Of a stretch of 64,000 nucleotides of DNA, positions 22,201-31,973 are shown in pieces. A program made the translations under genes and the position numbers. The notes beneath the pieces are model-generated. The model was not told the origin of the DNA. It saw only the letters and a program-made list of their open reading frames with translations, and searched no databases. Source of the DNA: Zygaena filipendulae (Eukaryota; Arthropoda; Insecta; Lepidoptera; Zygaenidae); NCBI GenBank assembly GCA_907165275.2, contig CAJRBF020000005.1, forward strand, positions 496,001 through 560,000, read 5' to 3'. The stretch's first letter is position 1, and each line of letters begins with the position of its first letter.

Positions 22201-23384
22201 ACAGGTATATCATTATTGTCACAATAATCAGGGCTATGGTCGTAATCATAAAGTTCATTATTATGGAAAACATTTTGCTGTGAATCTTCGATAAAGTTTT
22301 GTTTTATTGGCGGTGCAGTACGCATCGACACATCAGTATTATAATCTAACTTTTGAACAGGTTTGTTGAAGTGAGGATTATTATTTAATTGTGGGCGGTA
22401 CCCTTGCGGAATACCAAATTTAAAGTTTGGGTTATTATTATTAAATTGTGAACGATAGCCTCCTTGTGGAATGCCGAATTTAAAATTTTGGTTGTTATTG
22501 TTAAATTGAGGACGATATCCTCCTTGCGGGATGCCGAATTTAAAATTGGGATTACCATGACTATTATTAAATTGAGGTCGGTATCCCCCTTGTGGAAGGT
22601 TAAAATTATTTCGGTTACCATAAGGAGAAAAACCAAATTTAAACTTTTGTTGCATCGGTAGTTGCGATGCTGGTATTTTAAAACCAAAGTTATTATTTAT
22701 TGGCTGCGCAAATTTAGCATGATTTTGATGAAAAGAAGAATTTTGTGCTGAATTTGACGGTTGAAAATTCTTATAATTTGGTCTATCTTTATTTTTTGAG
22801 TCGTATTGAAACTGAACATTAACTTCTTCTGTTACTATTGCTAATGCGTTTTCTAAAGTAAGGTTAGGTGGCGTCAATCTTAACCTTATAAGCCTGATAA
22901 ATTCTTTTGGCAAATTAAAAAGAAAAACATCGAAAGCAGCTTTGTTATAAATAATCATCTTTGCGGCTTTAACACCTTCATCTACGAGTAAATTCACTTT
23001 TGAAAATAATGTACTGCGTACGTTTTGTACCCTTTTGCAGAAATCGATATAAGATTCGCCATTTTTTATTTTTAATGATTCTAACTCAATCGCGACACAT
23101 TCCTCCGAACGTGGATCTCCAAAATGTTGAATGAAAACCCCTCGTAATGTATTCCAACTATTAATGTCATCCCTCTCGCTAAGGAGAGCGGCAGCTCTAC
23201 CAGTCAATCTACTTGTAATACATTGGAAAACGTAAGATAATTGTACCGGATTACTTGGACCACCAAAGTTAACCAAAACGTATTCACATTTTTTAATAAA
23301 AAGATTTAGCAAGTTGGGCTCTCCATCATATTTTGGTATTAAATTTAAAATATCTTTCGGTATCACTTGAACACTTTGAGCCAT
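22201..23384 (-). pseudogene. gag: Errantivirus Gag, main part, interrupted by nested element
   Basis: The ATG at 23384 has strong context (AAAAATGG); the frame's upstream extension to 23438 begins with GTG and is not needed. Residues 1-200 look like an errantivirus Gag capsid (IPKYDGEPNLLNLFI, SWNTLRGVFIQHFGDPRS). The C-terminal half is Asn/Gln/Phe/Gly-rich, with at least four repeats of the type NFKFGIPQGGYRPQFNNN, which could drive condensation or RNA binding in place of zinc knuckles. The frame enters the LTR of the Ty3-type insertion at 22204 and stops within it. The missing end is at 11348-11471. The coding sequence is otherwise unbroken, so the insertion is probably what killed it. Confidence 0.88.
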
Positions 23385-23449
23385 TTTTAAATTTATATTC
23401 ACTTTAACACAACAAGTACTATAATAAAAGACACACACAATTTAATTCT

Positions 23450-24141
23450 TAATGCTAAAAATGATTAAAATTATTTCATAGAGATATAGAGTGGTAGAGT
23501 CACAAATTATTTAAACAAATTTAATGTAAGACCTATATATTTTATTTTTTTCAAATGTTGTATTTGTAACTAGGATTAATTATTTCAACAAATTATTCTT
23601 AATTTAATATACCGATTCAGTGTAATATCTTAATATCCTATAAAATAGAGCAAAGTATTTAAAATCAAATAGATTTGTTATTTGATTAAAATATTCGTAA
23701 TTATGTACCGATGAAGTGTACGATCTATAAAACTAAATTATACCGATGTAGTGTATAAAATAGAGCAAAGTATTTAAAATCAAATAGATTTGTTATTTGA
23801 TTAAAATATTCTTAATTATGTACCGATGAAGTGTACGATCTATAAACTAAGTTATACCGATTTAGTGTATGTTTGCCTATTTTTGTGCAATCAGATAACG
23901 TTACTTGAGCGATTTTCTGTCTCTATAGTAACATTTAATATTTGGAAGTCATAGGGAAAGCAAAGGAAGTAAAGGTTGTACTCACAAGCCACCCATGTCT
24001 TCCAGCAATGGTCCTGGTCCTGGTCACCTTGGAGTCTTATTTATTTGGTTCGTATGGATACCCTTTCACACGCCGAACACGCACTTCAGACCGATTTTTG
24101 TGTCTTCGAGAGCACGAGCACGACGATAGGATATAGAGGGT
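23450..24141 (-). promoter_or_regulatory. Errantivirus 5' leader with five 15-bp motifs in a tandem duplication
   Basis: The plus-strand motif TACCGATKWAGTGTA (one copy TACCGATTCAGTGTA) occurs at 23610-23624, 23706-23720, 23741-23755, 23821-23835 and 23855-23869. Four of these fall in two copies of an approximately 117-bp AT-rich unit (about 23640-23870) containing AAATCAAATAGATTTG. Position and layout (leader between primer site and gag, repeated protein-site-like motif in AT-rich spacers) match the gypsy insulator, though the motif is not the known Su(Hw) site as I recall it. Function is inferred only. Confidence 0.6.
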
Positions 24142-24159
24142 ATCCTACCGGCTGCGCCA
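24142..24159 (-). promoter_or_regulatory. Errantivirus tRNA primer-binding site
   Basis: The minus strand reads TGGCGCAGCCGGTAGGAT directly after the LTR end. It is one base from the serine-tRNA primer site I recall for 297/17.6-type elements. Confidence 0.85.
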
Positions 24160-24459
24160 GACAAATCACGGTAGATCCAGGACCGCTTTTTAAAAAGCAA
24201 TTTAATGCATTTTAATACGTCTTTATTGTATGACCGTTACAATAAGAATGAATGCTTAAAACTAACATTAAAACTAACATGAGTACATGAGTACATTATT
24301 CTTAATTCCTAGCACCTTATCTCTATAGGGCGGATGGACTTCGCCGTGTAGCGGGAATGCTTGCTCAGCGTCTGTGGCTGGCCACCCGGTCGTTGTCACA
24401 GTATGATAATATTTATAATATAGAGAAATTATTCAGTACTTGGTACCGTCAACATGACT
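24159..24459 (-). repeat. Errantivirus 5' LTR (301 bp)
   Basis: It matches 8298-8590, with one extra 8-bp unit (GAGTACAT) near 24282-24297. It is followed by target duplication AGGT at 24460-24463. Confidence 0.92.
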
Positions 24460-24463
24460 AGGT

Positions 24464-25199
24464 ACGATTGAAGAATTGTAAACAGTTTAATGTCTTATTA
24501 ATTTGAAAAAAAAATCCCCTATGCAAAACAGCCGCTCCAAAGGCTGTATCGCTCCGAAATTTAAAAGAAATTTTTCTATATAATTTTGACCTTGACGCTT
24601 GAGACAATCGTAGGCGAAAAATGATCATTGTCCTTTCATACAAAAAGCCAAACCGTTTATCTCCCCTTAAACATAGACCAATTTTGATGATTTTTTTACA
24701 TGTTATTGATGTATTGGATAACTAGGGCTGTACGTTTTGATTTTAAAGAAATATTGCTTATAACAAAAGTTATTAGCATCTCAATATCCATATTTTTTAC
24801 AAAAAATCTTCCTTGAGCGTTTTAATTTATTAGGTAAAGTTAAACTAAACCGAATTACTAAATTAGAAAAACGTACAGCCCTAGATTAAGGTGTACTGAA
24901 TCGAATGACACCAAAATTGTCTCATTTAGTGAAGGTTTAGGGGTAGAAAAGGTTTGGCCCGAAACAATATTTCAGAAGGAAAAAGTAGGCACTCGCCTCT
25001 AGGTCTCTCTATCGCACGATACGGGTCGGGGGGCAGGGCCCGGTAGGAGCATTGTGTAGTGTAGGTAGTAATGTCGATGTCGAGGTGTTATCGATGTTAT
25101 TATAGCCTAGGGTGGAGAATATCGATATAGCGATCGATATTGAAAGGTTAATTAGGGTTACACAAATAATATCATGAAAAAAGCCTACGAATAGGTAAT
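24464..25199. other. No gene recognised
   Basis: AT-rich DNA with no long frame. GCTGTACG(T)TTT... near 24728 and AAACGTACAGCCCTAG near 24870 form a short inverted pair, suggesting a small terminal-inverted-repeat remnant (about 24725-24885). Otherwise I see nothing. Confidence 0.4.
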
Positions 25200-25207
25200 T
25201 TTATTGA

Positions 25208-25300
25208 TTACTAGCTGTTCCCTGCAGTTTCACCCACGTTAATTTCGGAGATCTCCCGGTTATTCCGAGATAAAAATACTTACTACCCTATATTTTTTTC
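25208..25300. repeat. Interspersed repeat fragment, CCGCGG-tail family
   Basis: AGCTGTTCCCTGCAGTTTCA followed by CCCACGTTAATTTCGGAGAT. The same family recurs at 27443, 27770-27875 (inverted), 44920-45075, 46760-46910 and 59878-59945. I associate it with common lepidopteran retroposon ends, without a firm name. Confidence 0.65.
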
Positions 25301-25920
25301 TGCACCTACCTGTAGGTATCTACTTACCTGTTGATTTTAGCTAACTGCGTTGTAGTACGGGAGTCCAAGACGAAATTTATGGATTTACTAAAGCGCGTCA
25401 GATTAACATAAGGGGCATATCTTGCACCTCCACCAAATAAAGGCCCTCTACACAGAGGGGCGCATCTAGAATAACCGATCAGAATAATAAAAAAAAACGA
25501 TAGCCGGAAATACTCGAGCGCATCAGATTAAGACATAGTAGGTTAATTACCTTCTGAAAACTGTGTATATGAATAATCTGCGATTTGAACATGACGTAAG
25601 GGAGTTTAAAAAGGATCACATTCTTGCAAAAAAAAACCGTCATCTCGATTTTCTCGAACGCGGTTGATGTTTTTTACATTTGGAAGTAAAATAACACAAG
25701 GATAGCGGGAAAAATATAATCTGCCGATTTCCACGAGCCGAAGAAACAAAAATCATCTATAAAGTTTAGAACGAGCAGCTGCAGATGCTGCAGTGAAACA
25801 TGTATTCCTCACTCTGGCTTGCTTTCCCTTTCTCTTTTTCTCTATCACACTCTCGCACCGTCCTCACACTACTTTCCATCGCCATGACGTCATCACAGGA
25901 TAAAACGGCATTAAACGTGT
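25301..25920. other. No gene recognised
   Basis: Mixed intergenic-like sequence with an A-run near 25490 and a pyrimidine-rich tract at 25800-25860. No long frame, RNA gene or element boundary could be supported. Confidence 0.4.
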
Positions 25921-25929
25921 CAAATTGAT

Positions 25930-26065
25930 AACCTCCTTATTTGAAGTCGGTTAAAATGAATATTAAAATAAGTTCCAGGCAAGTATTACATCAAGCTATA
26001 GGTAGTAACTAGTACACCTTTCATTTTAATGTAATTTTAACCGACTTCCAAAAATAAGTGGTAAA
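25930..26065. repeat. Short inverted repeat with GAAGTCGGTTAAAAT arms
   Basis: CTTATTTGAAGTCGGTTAAA at the left and TTTTAACCGACTTCCAAAAA at the right face each other about 100 bp apart. This is a small foldback unit. Arms of this kind recur widely in Lepidoptera as I know them. Confidence 0.6.
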
Positions 26066-26676
26066 GGTAGTTAGGTAAAACTTTTTTCTATAAAAGTATG
26101 TATTGAACCGACCCACTGATCACTGATCAGATCAAGTTGGTGCCAACCTACCGTTTGGGTTGTTATGGATTATATCGGTAGGTTTTTATATTTTTGATGT
26201 CGTACGATGTTTTTTTGTTGGAAAATTTGTATGGAACTATGAATCTAAATACCGCGTAATTTGTTTTTTATATTAGTGACTGTTTTACTTTTTTTTGTTG
26301 TTTTACTTTATTTTTTTCCGAATGTACCTATTATTAAAAAAAAAAATTATTGATTTTAATGCAATTTTCGCTGCATTTTATTTATCAACTTAAGTAATCT
26401 AAAAAAAATCATATTTTTTTTATTTATGTATTCATTAATTTTTACAAAGCAAGGAATTTACAATCTTCAAAACCCAATGGGTCCCAAATCTCAACAACGC
26501 TCGAGTAAATCCTCATGTAGCATCAAGAGCTCCCGTTCTATTGGTTATGTTTTTGATTTACAAAGTAAATTGCATCTTTTTCGTTTTGTGGATAAACGTA
26601 GTTTAGCTAATAGTTTTTCCTCTTCTATATTTCTCTTCCATTCTAAAAGTATAAAATAATTTTAGTTGAACATAAT
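26066..26676. other. AT-rich DNA, no gene
   Basis: Long T-runs at 26290-26345 and 26410. A 77-codon frame at 26426-26659 (serine-rich, no domain) is not convincing. Confidence 0.4.
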
Positions 26677-27246
26677 ATCCCATCAAAAACAAACTTGTAA
26701 AAAAGTCCCAAGTCTCGCAACTCAGTTCTTCTACAGTAAAAAGTTGTGAGATCAATGTAATACCAAGTCGGTTAATTTAATCAGTGCCTACTTAAGGGTC
26801 CTTCTGTCTAAAGTTATCATATTATAAGCTAATCTAATAACATTTTATAGTGACCATATCAAATTTAAAAATCTTTTATGTTTTAAATAGATTGATTGGC
26901 TTTGCGATCACGTGAAAACACAATATATCTCACATGTAATACATAATTATGGTTCTAAACAATCTAATTTAATTATAATATGTATTACTTGTGAGATACA
27001 TTGTGTTTTCACGTGATCGCCAAGTCAATCAATCTATTTAAAACAAAAAGATTTTTAAATTTGATATGGTCACTATAAAATGTTATTAGATTAGCTTATA
27101 ATATGATAACTTTAGACAGAAGGACCCTTAAGTAGGCACTGATTAAATTAACCGACTTGGTATTACATTGATCTCACAACTTTTTACTGTAGAAGAACTG
27201 AGTTGCGAGACTTGGGACTTTTTTACAAGTTTGTTTTTGATGGGAT
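26677..27246. mobile_element. Foldback element, 570 bp, arms of about 275 bp
   Basis: The left end ATCCCATCAAAAACAAACTT and right end AAGTTTGTTTTTGATGGGAT are exact reverse complements, and the complementarity continues nearly to the centre near 26960. Matching internal blocks include AGTCGGTTAATTTAATCAGT and its complement near 27150. A transcript would form a long hairpin. No protein is encoded. No clear target duplication was seen. Confidence 0.9.
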
Positions 27247-27439
27247 CTCATTTCTTTTTGTAAATGGTTAATATAAACACATGCCCCATTCTTGCTTTTT
27301 CATTCCGTTGACCATTGTACCTTTGAACATAATTATGTCTAGGTAACTATGTATCTACACTTTATATCTAGGTAGGTAACTAGCTACACTTATTATTATT
27401 ATTTATTAATATCTGGGCAACCGAGCTTCGCTCGGCTTA

Positions 27440-27880
27440 AATAGCTGTTCCCCGCGGTTTAACCCACGTTAATTTCGGAGATCCCGCGGGTATTCTGAGA
27501 TAAAAGTACTACCCTATGACCTTTCCTGTACCCTTGACAACGTGTAGTATGCAATAATTAATTCACCCGCGTTGATATCAGCGTTCGCGCGGGAATTCCA
27601 GAAATGAATCCTAGCTAGATCAATTTATGGCCCCCGAAATCCCCTGTATACAAAATTTCATGAAAATCGTTGGAGCATTCAGATTAGGGTAATTTTATCT
27701 CGGAATTCCCGAAGGATCTCTGAAATTAACGCTGGTGAAATCTCATGAAATTTTGCATGCACGTTGTCAGGGGTAAAGAAAACCTAGGGATATAGGGTAC
27801 TAACTATTTTGCATCTCTGAATTCCCGCGGGATCTCCGAAATTAACGCGGGTGAAACCGCGGGGAACAGCTAGTCTCATA
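27440..27880. repeat. Two facing copies of the CCGCGG-tail repeat
   Basis: AGCTGTTCCCCGCGGTTTAA at 27443 and its near-complement AACCGCGGGGAACAGCTAGT region ending near 27875 point toward each other, with inverted similarity extending about 100 bp inward (ACAACGTG and CACGTTGT near 27538 and 27764). Confidence 0.75.
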
Positions 27881-27884
27881 TATT

Positions 27885-27990
27885 TATATGGGATTACAAA
27901 GTTATTTGTGCAGTTGGTACATATAACTGCATATATAACTTTGTAATTCCATACATTTATATGGGATTACAAAGTTATTTATGCAGTTAG
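27885..27990. repeat. Direct and inverted GGGATTACAAAGTTATTT repeats
   Basis: ATTTATATGGGATTACAAAG occurs near 27890 and 27956, and the complement ACTTTGTAATTCCATA lies between them near 27933. This is a small local rearranged repeat. Confidence 0.7.
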
Positions 27991-28119
27991 TGTATCTAGA
28001 AAACTGGACCGAAATTGCAAAATATTTTAATTTTTCCTTGATTTATACAATAAACACTAATTGTATTCTAAATTTCAAACTTCTATGTCTGCTAGAAGTG
28101 CCTTAGAATTTTGATGATC

Positions 28120-28143
28120 GGTCAGTGAGTGAGTGAGTGAGTG
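28120..28143. repeat. GTGA microsatellite
   Basis: About five GTGA units follow GGTCA. Confidence 0.9.
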
Positions 28144-28554
28144 ACCTACAAAATTAAGAAACTTTGACTAGTTATAATTCTTAAACTACTGGTTCAAATC
28201 GAATGAAATTTAAATTATACCGTCTTTATACAATACCTGCTTGTTTACTAAAAGTTCAGGCTTCTAGTTTTATCCACAACGAAGTTATAGGGGATCGAAA
28301 ATGGCCTGAATTGCTTCGAGAAAAGGATAGTACGGCCGTGCCGCTTTTGTTGCTCGACTTGGCGGGGGCACTGCCGTGCCCCCAGATCTATATAGTATAC
28401 ATATACAGGCTGTTGTTTTGGTCAACAACGCCCGTCACAGAGGTGGTTGTACTAACGATACTGATGTCAAAAAAAATATAAAAAATAATAATTATTTTTT
28501 CAAGGAAAATCCGAAAAAAATATTTATTTTGTTTATACAAGCGGGCGAGCCTAC

Positions 28555-28800
28555 GCTACTGGTCGTTGACCGCGCGGCGCGGCGCGCATCATACGGCATG
28601 CAATAGTACCTACGTACATAGTACCTACATACACCCCGCCTCGGTGGGAACGCGGGCGAATGCGGCGGGGCGGCCGGGCGGCGGGGGCCGGGGGGCGCGG
28701 CGATGTGCCACCCCCGCCCGCCGCCCGGCGGCGCTAGCGCCAGCGGCCAGCGCCAGGCGCCAGCTAGTCTGCCTTCCACAGCCGCGGCTATTGCGCGTGC
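28555..28800. other. GC-rich block within the mariner-like element
   Basis: About 250 bp of dense CpG-rich sequence (runs such as GGCGGGGCGGCCGGGCGG). Several overlapping frames exist only because stops are rare in GC-rich DNA. Its origin is unknown. It could be captured promoter or exon DNA. Confidence 0.5.
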
Positions 28801-29044
28801 GTTGTTTCTGTGCTAAAATGGCTCGGTCGTTCGCAGGATTAACCAATAGTGAAATTTACGATTTATTGAGTATTTAGTAATAGCGAAGATGAAGCGAATA
28901 GTGTAGCCGAGTGGAGTGCGACGTTTTCAACTCGTCCAAGTTTAACTCGTTACACCATAAGGACTGTTGTTTTTAGTCTCAGGGAATGGGTAACATTCGC
29001 TACACCTCGTCACACAACAGGTACCTAGAGGTCAATCTGGGCTC

Positions 29045-29400
29045 CCTGTTAATGTTCAAGATGCAGTCCTTGAATACCTACTTTCGTGCGCAGCCGCGCG
29101 CGAATACCTACCTACCTGGGATGCTGGGCGAAGCTTTGGCATTGACCATTTAACATCGGAGTTTGGTGATCGTTGGATAGGAAGAGGTGGACCCATACCG
29201 TGGCCACCACGTTCACCCGATCTAACTCAATTGGACTTTTATTTGTGGGGTGACGTAAAGTGGTACGCATGACGAATACGCCGACACATTAAAACAAGAG
29301 ATACTGAACGCTTTAGAAGTGATTACGAACAATTAAACTGTTTTATCGCGATTAAAAGACAATTTGCGATGTCGTGCATCGCGCAACGCGGTAGACACTG
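29045..29400 (+). pseudogene. Tc1/mariner-like transposase remnant
   Basis: Near 29050 VNVQDAVLEYL resembles the helix-turn-helix start of these transposases. From about 29155 the frame reads RWIGRGGPIPWPPRSPDL and then DFYLWGDVK, the hallmark block around the second catalytic Asp. Everything between the two is missing or unrecognisable, and a stop follows soon after the catalytic block, with further degenerate similarity to 29330. It cannot be functional. Confidence 0.75.
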
Positions 29401-29735
29401 AACAGATAAACCGTTAACGTAAAATCAGTGTAAATAAAAAAAACTTTTAGAAGACTTCGTGTTATGTGTAATCAATAATTTGTAAATCACGTTTAATGAT
29501 TGTAAATAAGTTCGTTCACCTTTTTAAATACGCCAAAGGTACTTAATAACAGCGCCATAGAACTTTAATGGATATTATTAATGGATAAAAATGTCATTTC
29601 TAATTTAATAATTTCTAAATTATTCAGTTCCTTTGCCGGTCCTAAGCCCAGTAAAGTATGGAGGGAAAGAGAGTCTAAAATGTTTTGTTTACTTACCGTG
29701 ATCTAAATAGGTAAAACGTTTGTGCAAAAGTAGGT

Positions 29736-29775
29736 ACCTACCTACTATTGGGTTCGCACCCAATAGTAGGTAGGT
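29736..29775. repeat. Perfect 18-bp hairpin
   Basis: ACCTACCTACTATTGGGT, loop TCGC, then the exact complement. It lies in a TAGG-rich tract inside the mariner-like element. Confidence 0.9.
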
Positions 29776-30045
29776 AGTATAGGTAGGTAGGTACCGACGA
29801 CGACGAGACGCGCGATGTAGCTGCTCGTAGCGCGTAGAATCTATGATGTCGTAGCTCTAGTCTACGCGCTAAGGCTTTACCAATTACCATTTAATGTAAA
29901 CATTTTTAGATATCTTGTGCAGAGATTTTCTTTTAAATAATGTTCCGAATTATAAAAAATATATTTTTTTTATATTTTTTTTAGAACCCATATTAGTTAT
30001 ATTACTACCTCCGTTACGCGCGTTGCTGACCAAAACAACAGCCTG

Positions 30046-30834
30046 TATAATACAATTGTAACAGGTCGATGTCTGTACATGGGAGATAAATAAGATAAAA
30101 TAAATTTAGGTGACTCTATGAGTGATATAGAAGCCAAAAATATCGTTTTTAGAATTTTTGTCTGTCTGTCTGTCTGTATGTTTGTATTCGTGCTACGCAA
30201 AAACTGCTGCACCAAATTGAGGTTTTTTTGTTGTATTGATAAGGGTTTAACTTAGATACTCATGTTTTGATTTTTTCGAAATTCCATCTGCAACTCGAGA
30301 TATTAAAAAGAAATGCTGGTCTTTCTACTAATATTATAAATGTAAAAGTGTGGATGTTTGGATGTTTGGATATTTGGACGCAGATAAGCAATAACATGTT
30401 AACCCACAAAATTAAGTAACCTATTCAGAACGATTTATTGAGAGTTAGGGGACGTTTTTTAATTATGTGTTTACCTTATTACATTGTTTAAGAATGTAAC
30501 TAAATATTGAACATAAAAAATGTTGACAGAAAATGACGCTATAATTTTAAAACACGATTTACTCAAAATTTCTCCAGTGTGGGTTAACACACTATTGCTT
30601 ATCTATGTCCATTTGGATGTTTGTTACTCAATCAGGCTACGAAATAATTCGAATATATTATGTAGGTAGGTAACTGCTGCCCTCGCGGCTCGCGCTTAGT
30701 TTAGTCGCGGCCGGCCGGCGCGGTGCCGCGTCCCCCCTACACCCGTGCGTCCCCCGCTGCTGCTTTCCTAGTGTGCGTGAGAATTTGCGCATGTTGTGTT
30801 TGTGTTGTTGACGCCAGGGGGGTAGCAGAGCGGC
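30046..30834. other. Repeat-derived spacer, no gene
   Basis: It contains a TCTG microsatellite (30161-30178) in a sequence resembling LINE 3' ends, a GGATGTTTGGATGTTTGGAT short repeat (30353-30375), and a GC-rich patch at 30690-30770. No convincing frame. Confidence 0.5.
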
Positions 30835-30897
30835 ATGAAACAGATAGACTTTTTGCAAATACCTACTCGCGACGCGTCTCGGATCGGAGTGATTCTC

Positions 30898-31689
30898 TTA
30901 AACCAAAACGACTATCTAAGAAGTCCAGAGTTAACAGCTATGGTGTTATCTAAGTGCCCATCAGCACTGATTGCAAAATGGGCAGACTATCTGTACAGTT
31001 ACGAGGATAAATGCAAGGCAAAATTACAAATATTTTCCGAGTTTCTACTGTGCGAAGCGAACAAGATAGCCGCAGCCGGAATTACTTACATCTACAGTCA
31101 ATCGGATAACAGAGAAAAAACGGATGAAAAAAAACCTCATAACCACATAAACATTGTCGAAGAAAAAATACCTACCGCAATAAACGAGTTGTGCAAGTTT
31201 TGTAAAAAATCAAAACACCTCCTACCCGACTGTTCGAGATTTAAGCGAGCGATGCGGCGAGAACGTTGGAGCTTCGCACGAGCCCATGGGTTATGCTACA
31301 AATGTTTAATATCTAAGCATAACCAAGTCGCTTGCTCTGCGACACCGTGTGACGTCGACGGCTGCAACCAAGCTCATCATCGCTTGCTACATTGGGTTCC
31401 AAAAAAATCGTTAAGTTTAGTGAACAAGCAAGAAAACGGCATCGACTCGAATGGCGATGTTGTAAACACAGTGAAAAATATTGACTCAAGTTCCGTGTTA
31501 TTAAAAATTGTGCCAATTACTGTACATGGACCGCATAGTAGTGTGATGACGTATGCTCTGCTCGATGACGGCGCGACGGTGACGTTGTTATCAGCTGACA
31601 TCGCTAATCAAGCAGGACTACGCGGCGAATCAGTGAACATGCATTTTAGTAGTGCGTGGGACGCGGGACAATTAAGTGTGCGCTGTTGA
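30898..31689 (+). pseudogene. BEL/Pao Gag C-terminal half with zinc motifs, and protease start
   Basis: After TTAA at 30898 the frame reads NQNDYLRSPELTAMVLSKC, typical of the BEL/Pao Gag C-terminal half. Cys/His motifs follow: CKFCKKSKHLLPDC and CYKCLISKHNQVAC, then HHRLLHW, the usual BEL pattern leading into the protease. The aspartic protease site is YALLDDGATVTLLS (DDGA in place of DTG, normal for BEL). The frame ends at the TGA at 31687-31689 while protease similarity continues in another frame, so there is a frameshift. Codons before 30898 in the same frame look unrelated to Gag, matching the break of the 5' half at 3916-3919. Confidence 0.75.
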
Positions 31690-31973
31690 GAACGTTAAAT
31701 TCACAGTTTCTAATAATACGGGTGAACAATTCGAGTTAACGGCGCGAAAAATGAGTAAACTTAGTTTACCAGTTCAAAGATTGAGTGAAAAGGACATAAA
31801 AACCTATAAACATTTGTGCGATAAAGATTTTGTTTATATGTACAGCGGTAACGTGCAACCTAAGTAATAACTTAATAACTTATTAATAAATAGGACAAGA
31901 CAATTACCATCTTATCGAACCCCTAGAGTGCATCAGTGGACGAAAAAATGAACCTTATGCAACTAGAACACAG
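31690..31973 (+). pseudogene. BEL/Pao Pol linker, broken by stops and frameshifts
   Basis: The frame from 31676 reads SKLSLPVQRLSEKDIKTYKH, the conserved BEL protease-to-RT linker, and stops at 31867. After a short AT-rich stretch the similarity returns with DNYHL and ECISGRKNEPYATRTQLGW, joining the next frame at about 31970. At least two lesions lie here. Confidence 0.65.

Larger units (their letters stand above)
8298..24459 (-). mobile_element. Insect errantivirus (Ty3-type with env), defective, carrying a nested 10.7-kb element
   Basis: Two LTRs (8298-8590 and 24159-24459) flank gag (right), pol and env (left) on the minus strand. The 4-bp target duplication AGGT lies at 8294-8297 and 24460-24463. 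A primer-binding site TGGCGCAGCCGGTAGGAT follows the 5' LTR and closely resembles the serine-tRNA type I associate with the 297/17.6 elements. The LTRs differ chiefly by an 8-bp tandem duplication (GAGTACAT) in the right copy, so the insertion is fairly recent. Without the nested element at 11472-22200 it would be about 5.4 kb, short for a full errantivirus, because RT, most of RNase H and the integrase core are missing. Confidence 0.9.
28406..30045 (+). mobile_element. Tc1/mariner-superfamily element, decayed, with GC-rich internal segment
   Basis: CAGGCTGTTGTTTTGGTCAA at the left and the matching inverted end at the right (ACCAAAACAACAGCCTG, 30029-30045) are flanked by TA on both sides (28404-28405; 30046-30047). 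Inverted similarity extends about 90 bp, including an AAAAAAAATATAAAAAA tract. The interior has a transposase relic at about 29045-29400. A strikingly GC-rich block lies at about 28555-28800, unlike the AT-rich surroundings. A perfect 18-bp hairpin sits at 29736-29775. Confidence 0.8.

Noticed and set aside
23385..23438. Longer errantivirus gag start
   Set aside because: The extension begins with GTG, while the ATG at 23384 has good context and starts the conserved protein.
28203..28606. Open frames of 92 and 76 codons at the edge of the mariner-like element
   Set aside because: They cross the inverted-repeat end and contain no domain; chance frames in repeat DNA.
28492..28877. Overlapping frames of 73-103 codons in the GC-rich block
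   Set aside because: Present on both strands and explained by scarcity of stop codons in GC-rich sequence.
3916..30901. A 27-kb piggyBac-type insertion at TTAA
   Set aside because: The TTAA is shared, but the adjoining sequences show no matching inverted ends and no piggyBac transposase. Only the split of the BEL element is kept.
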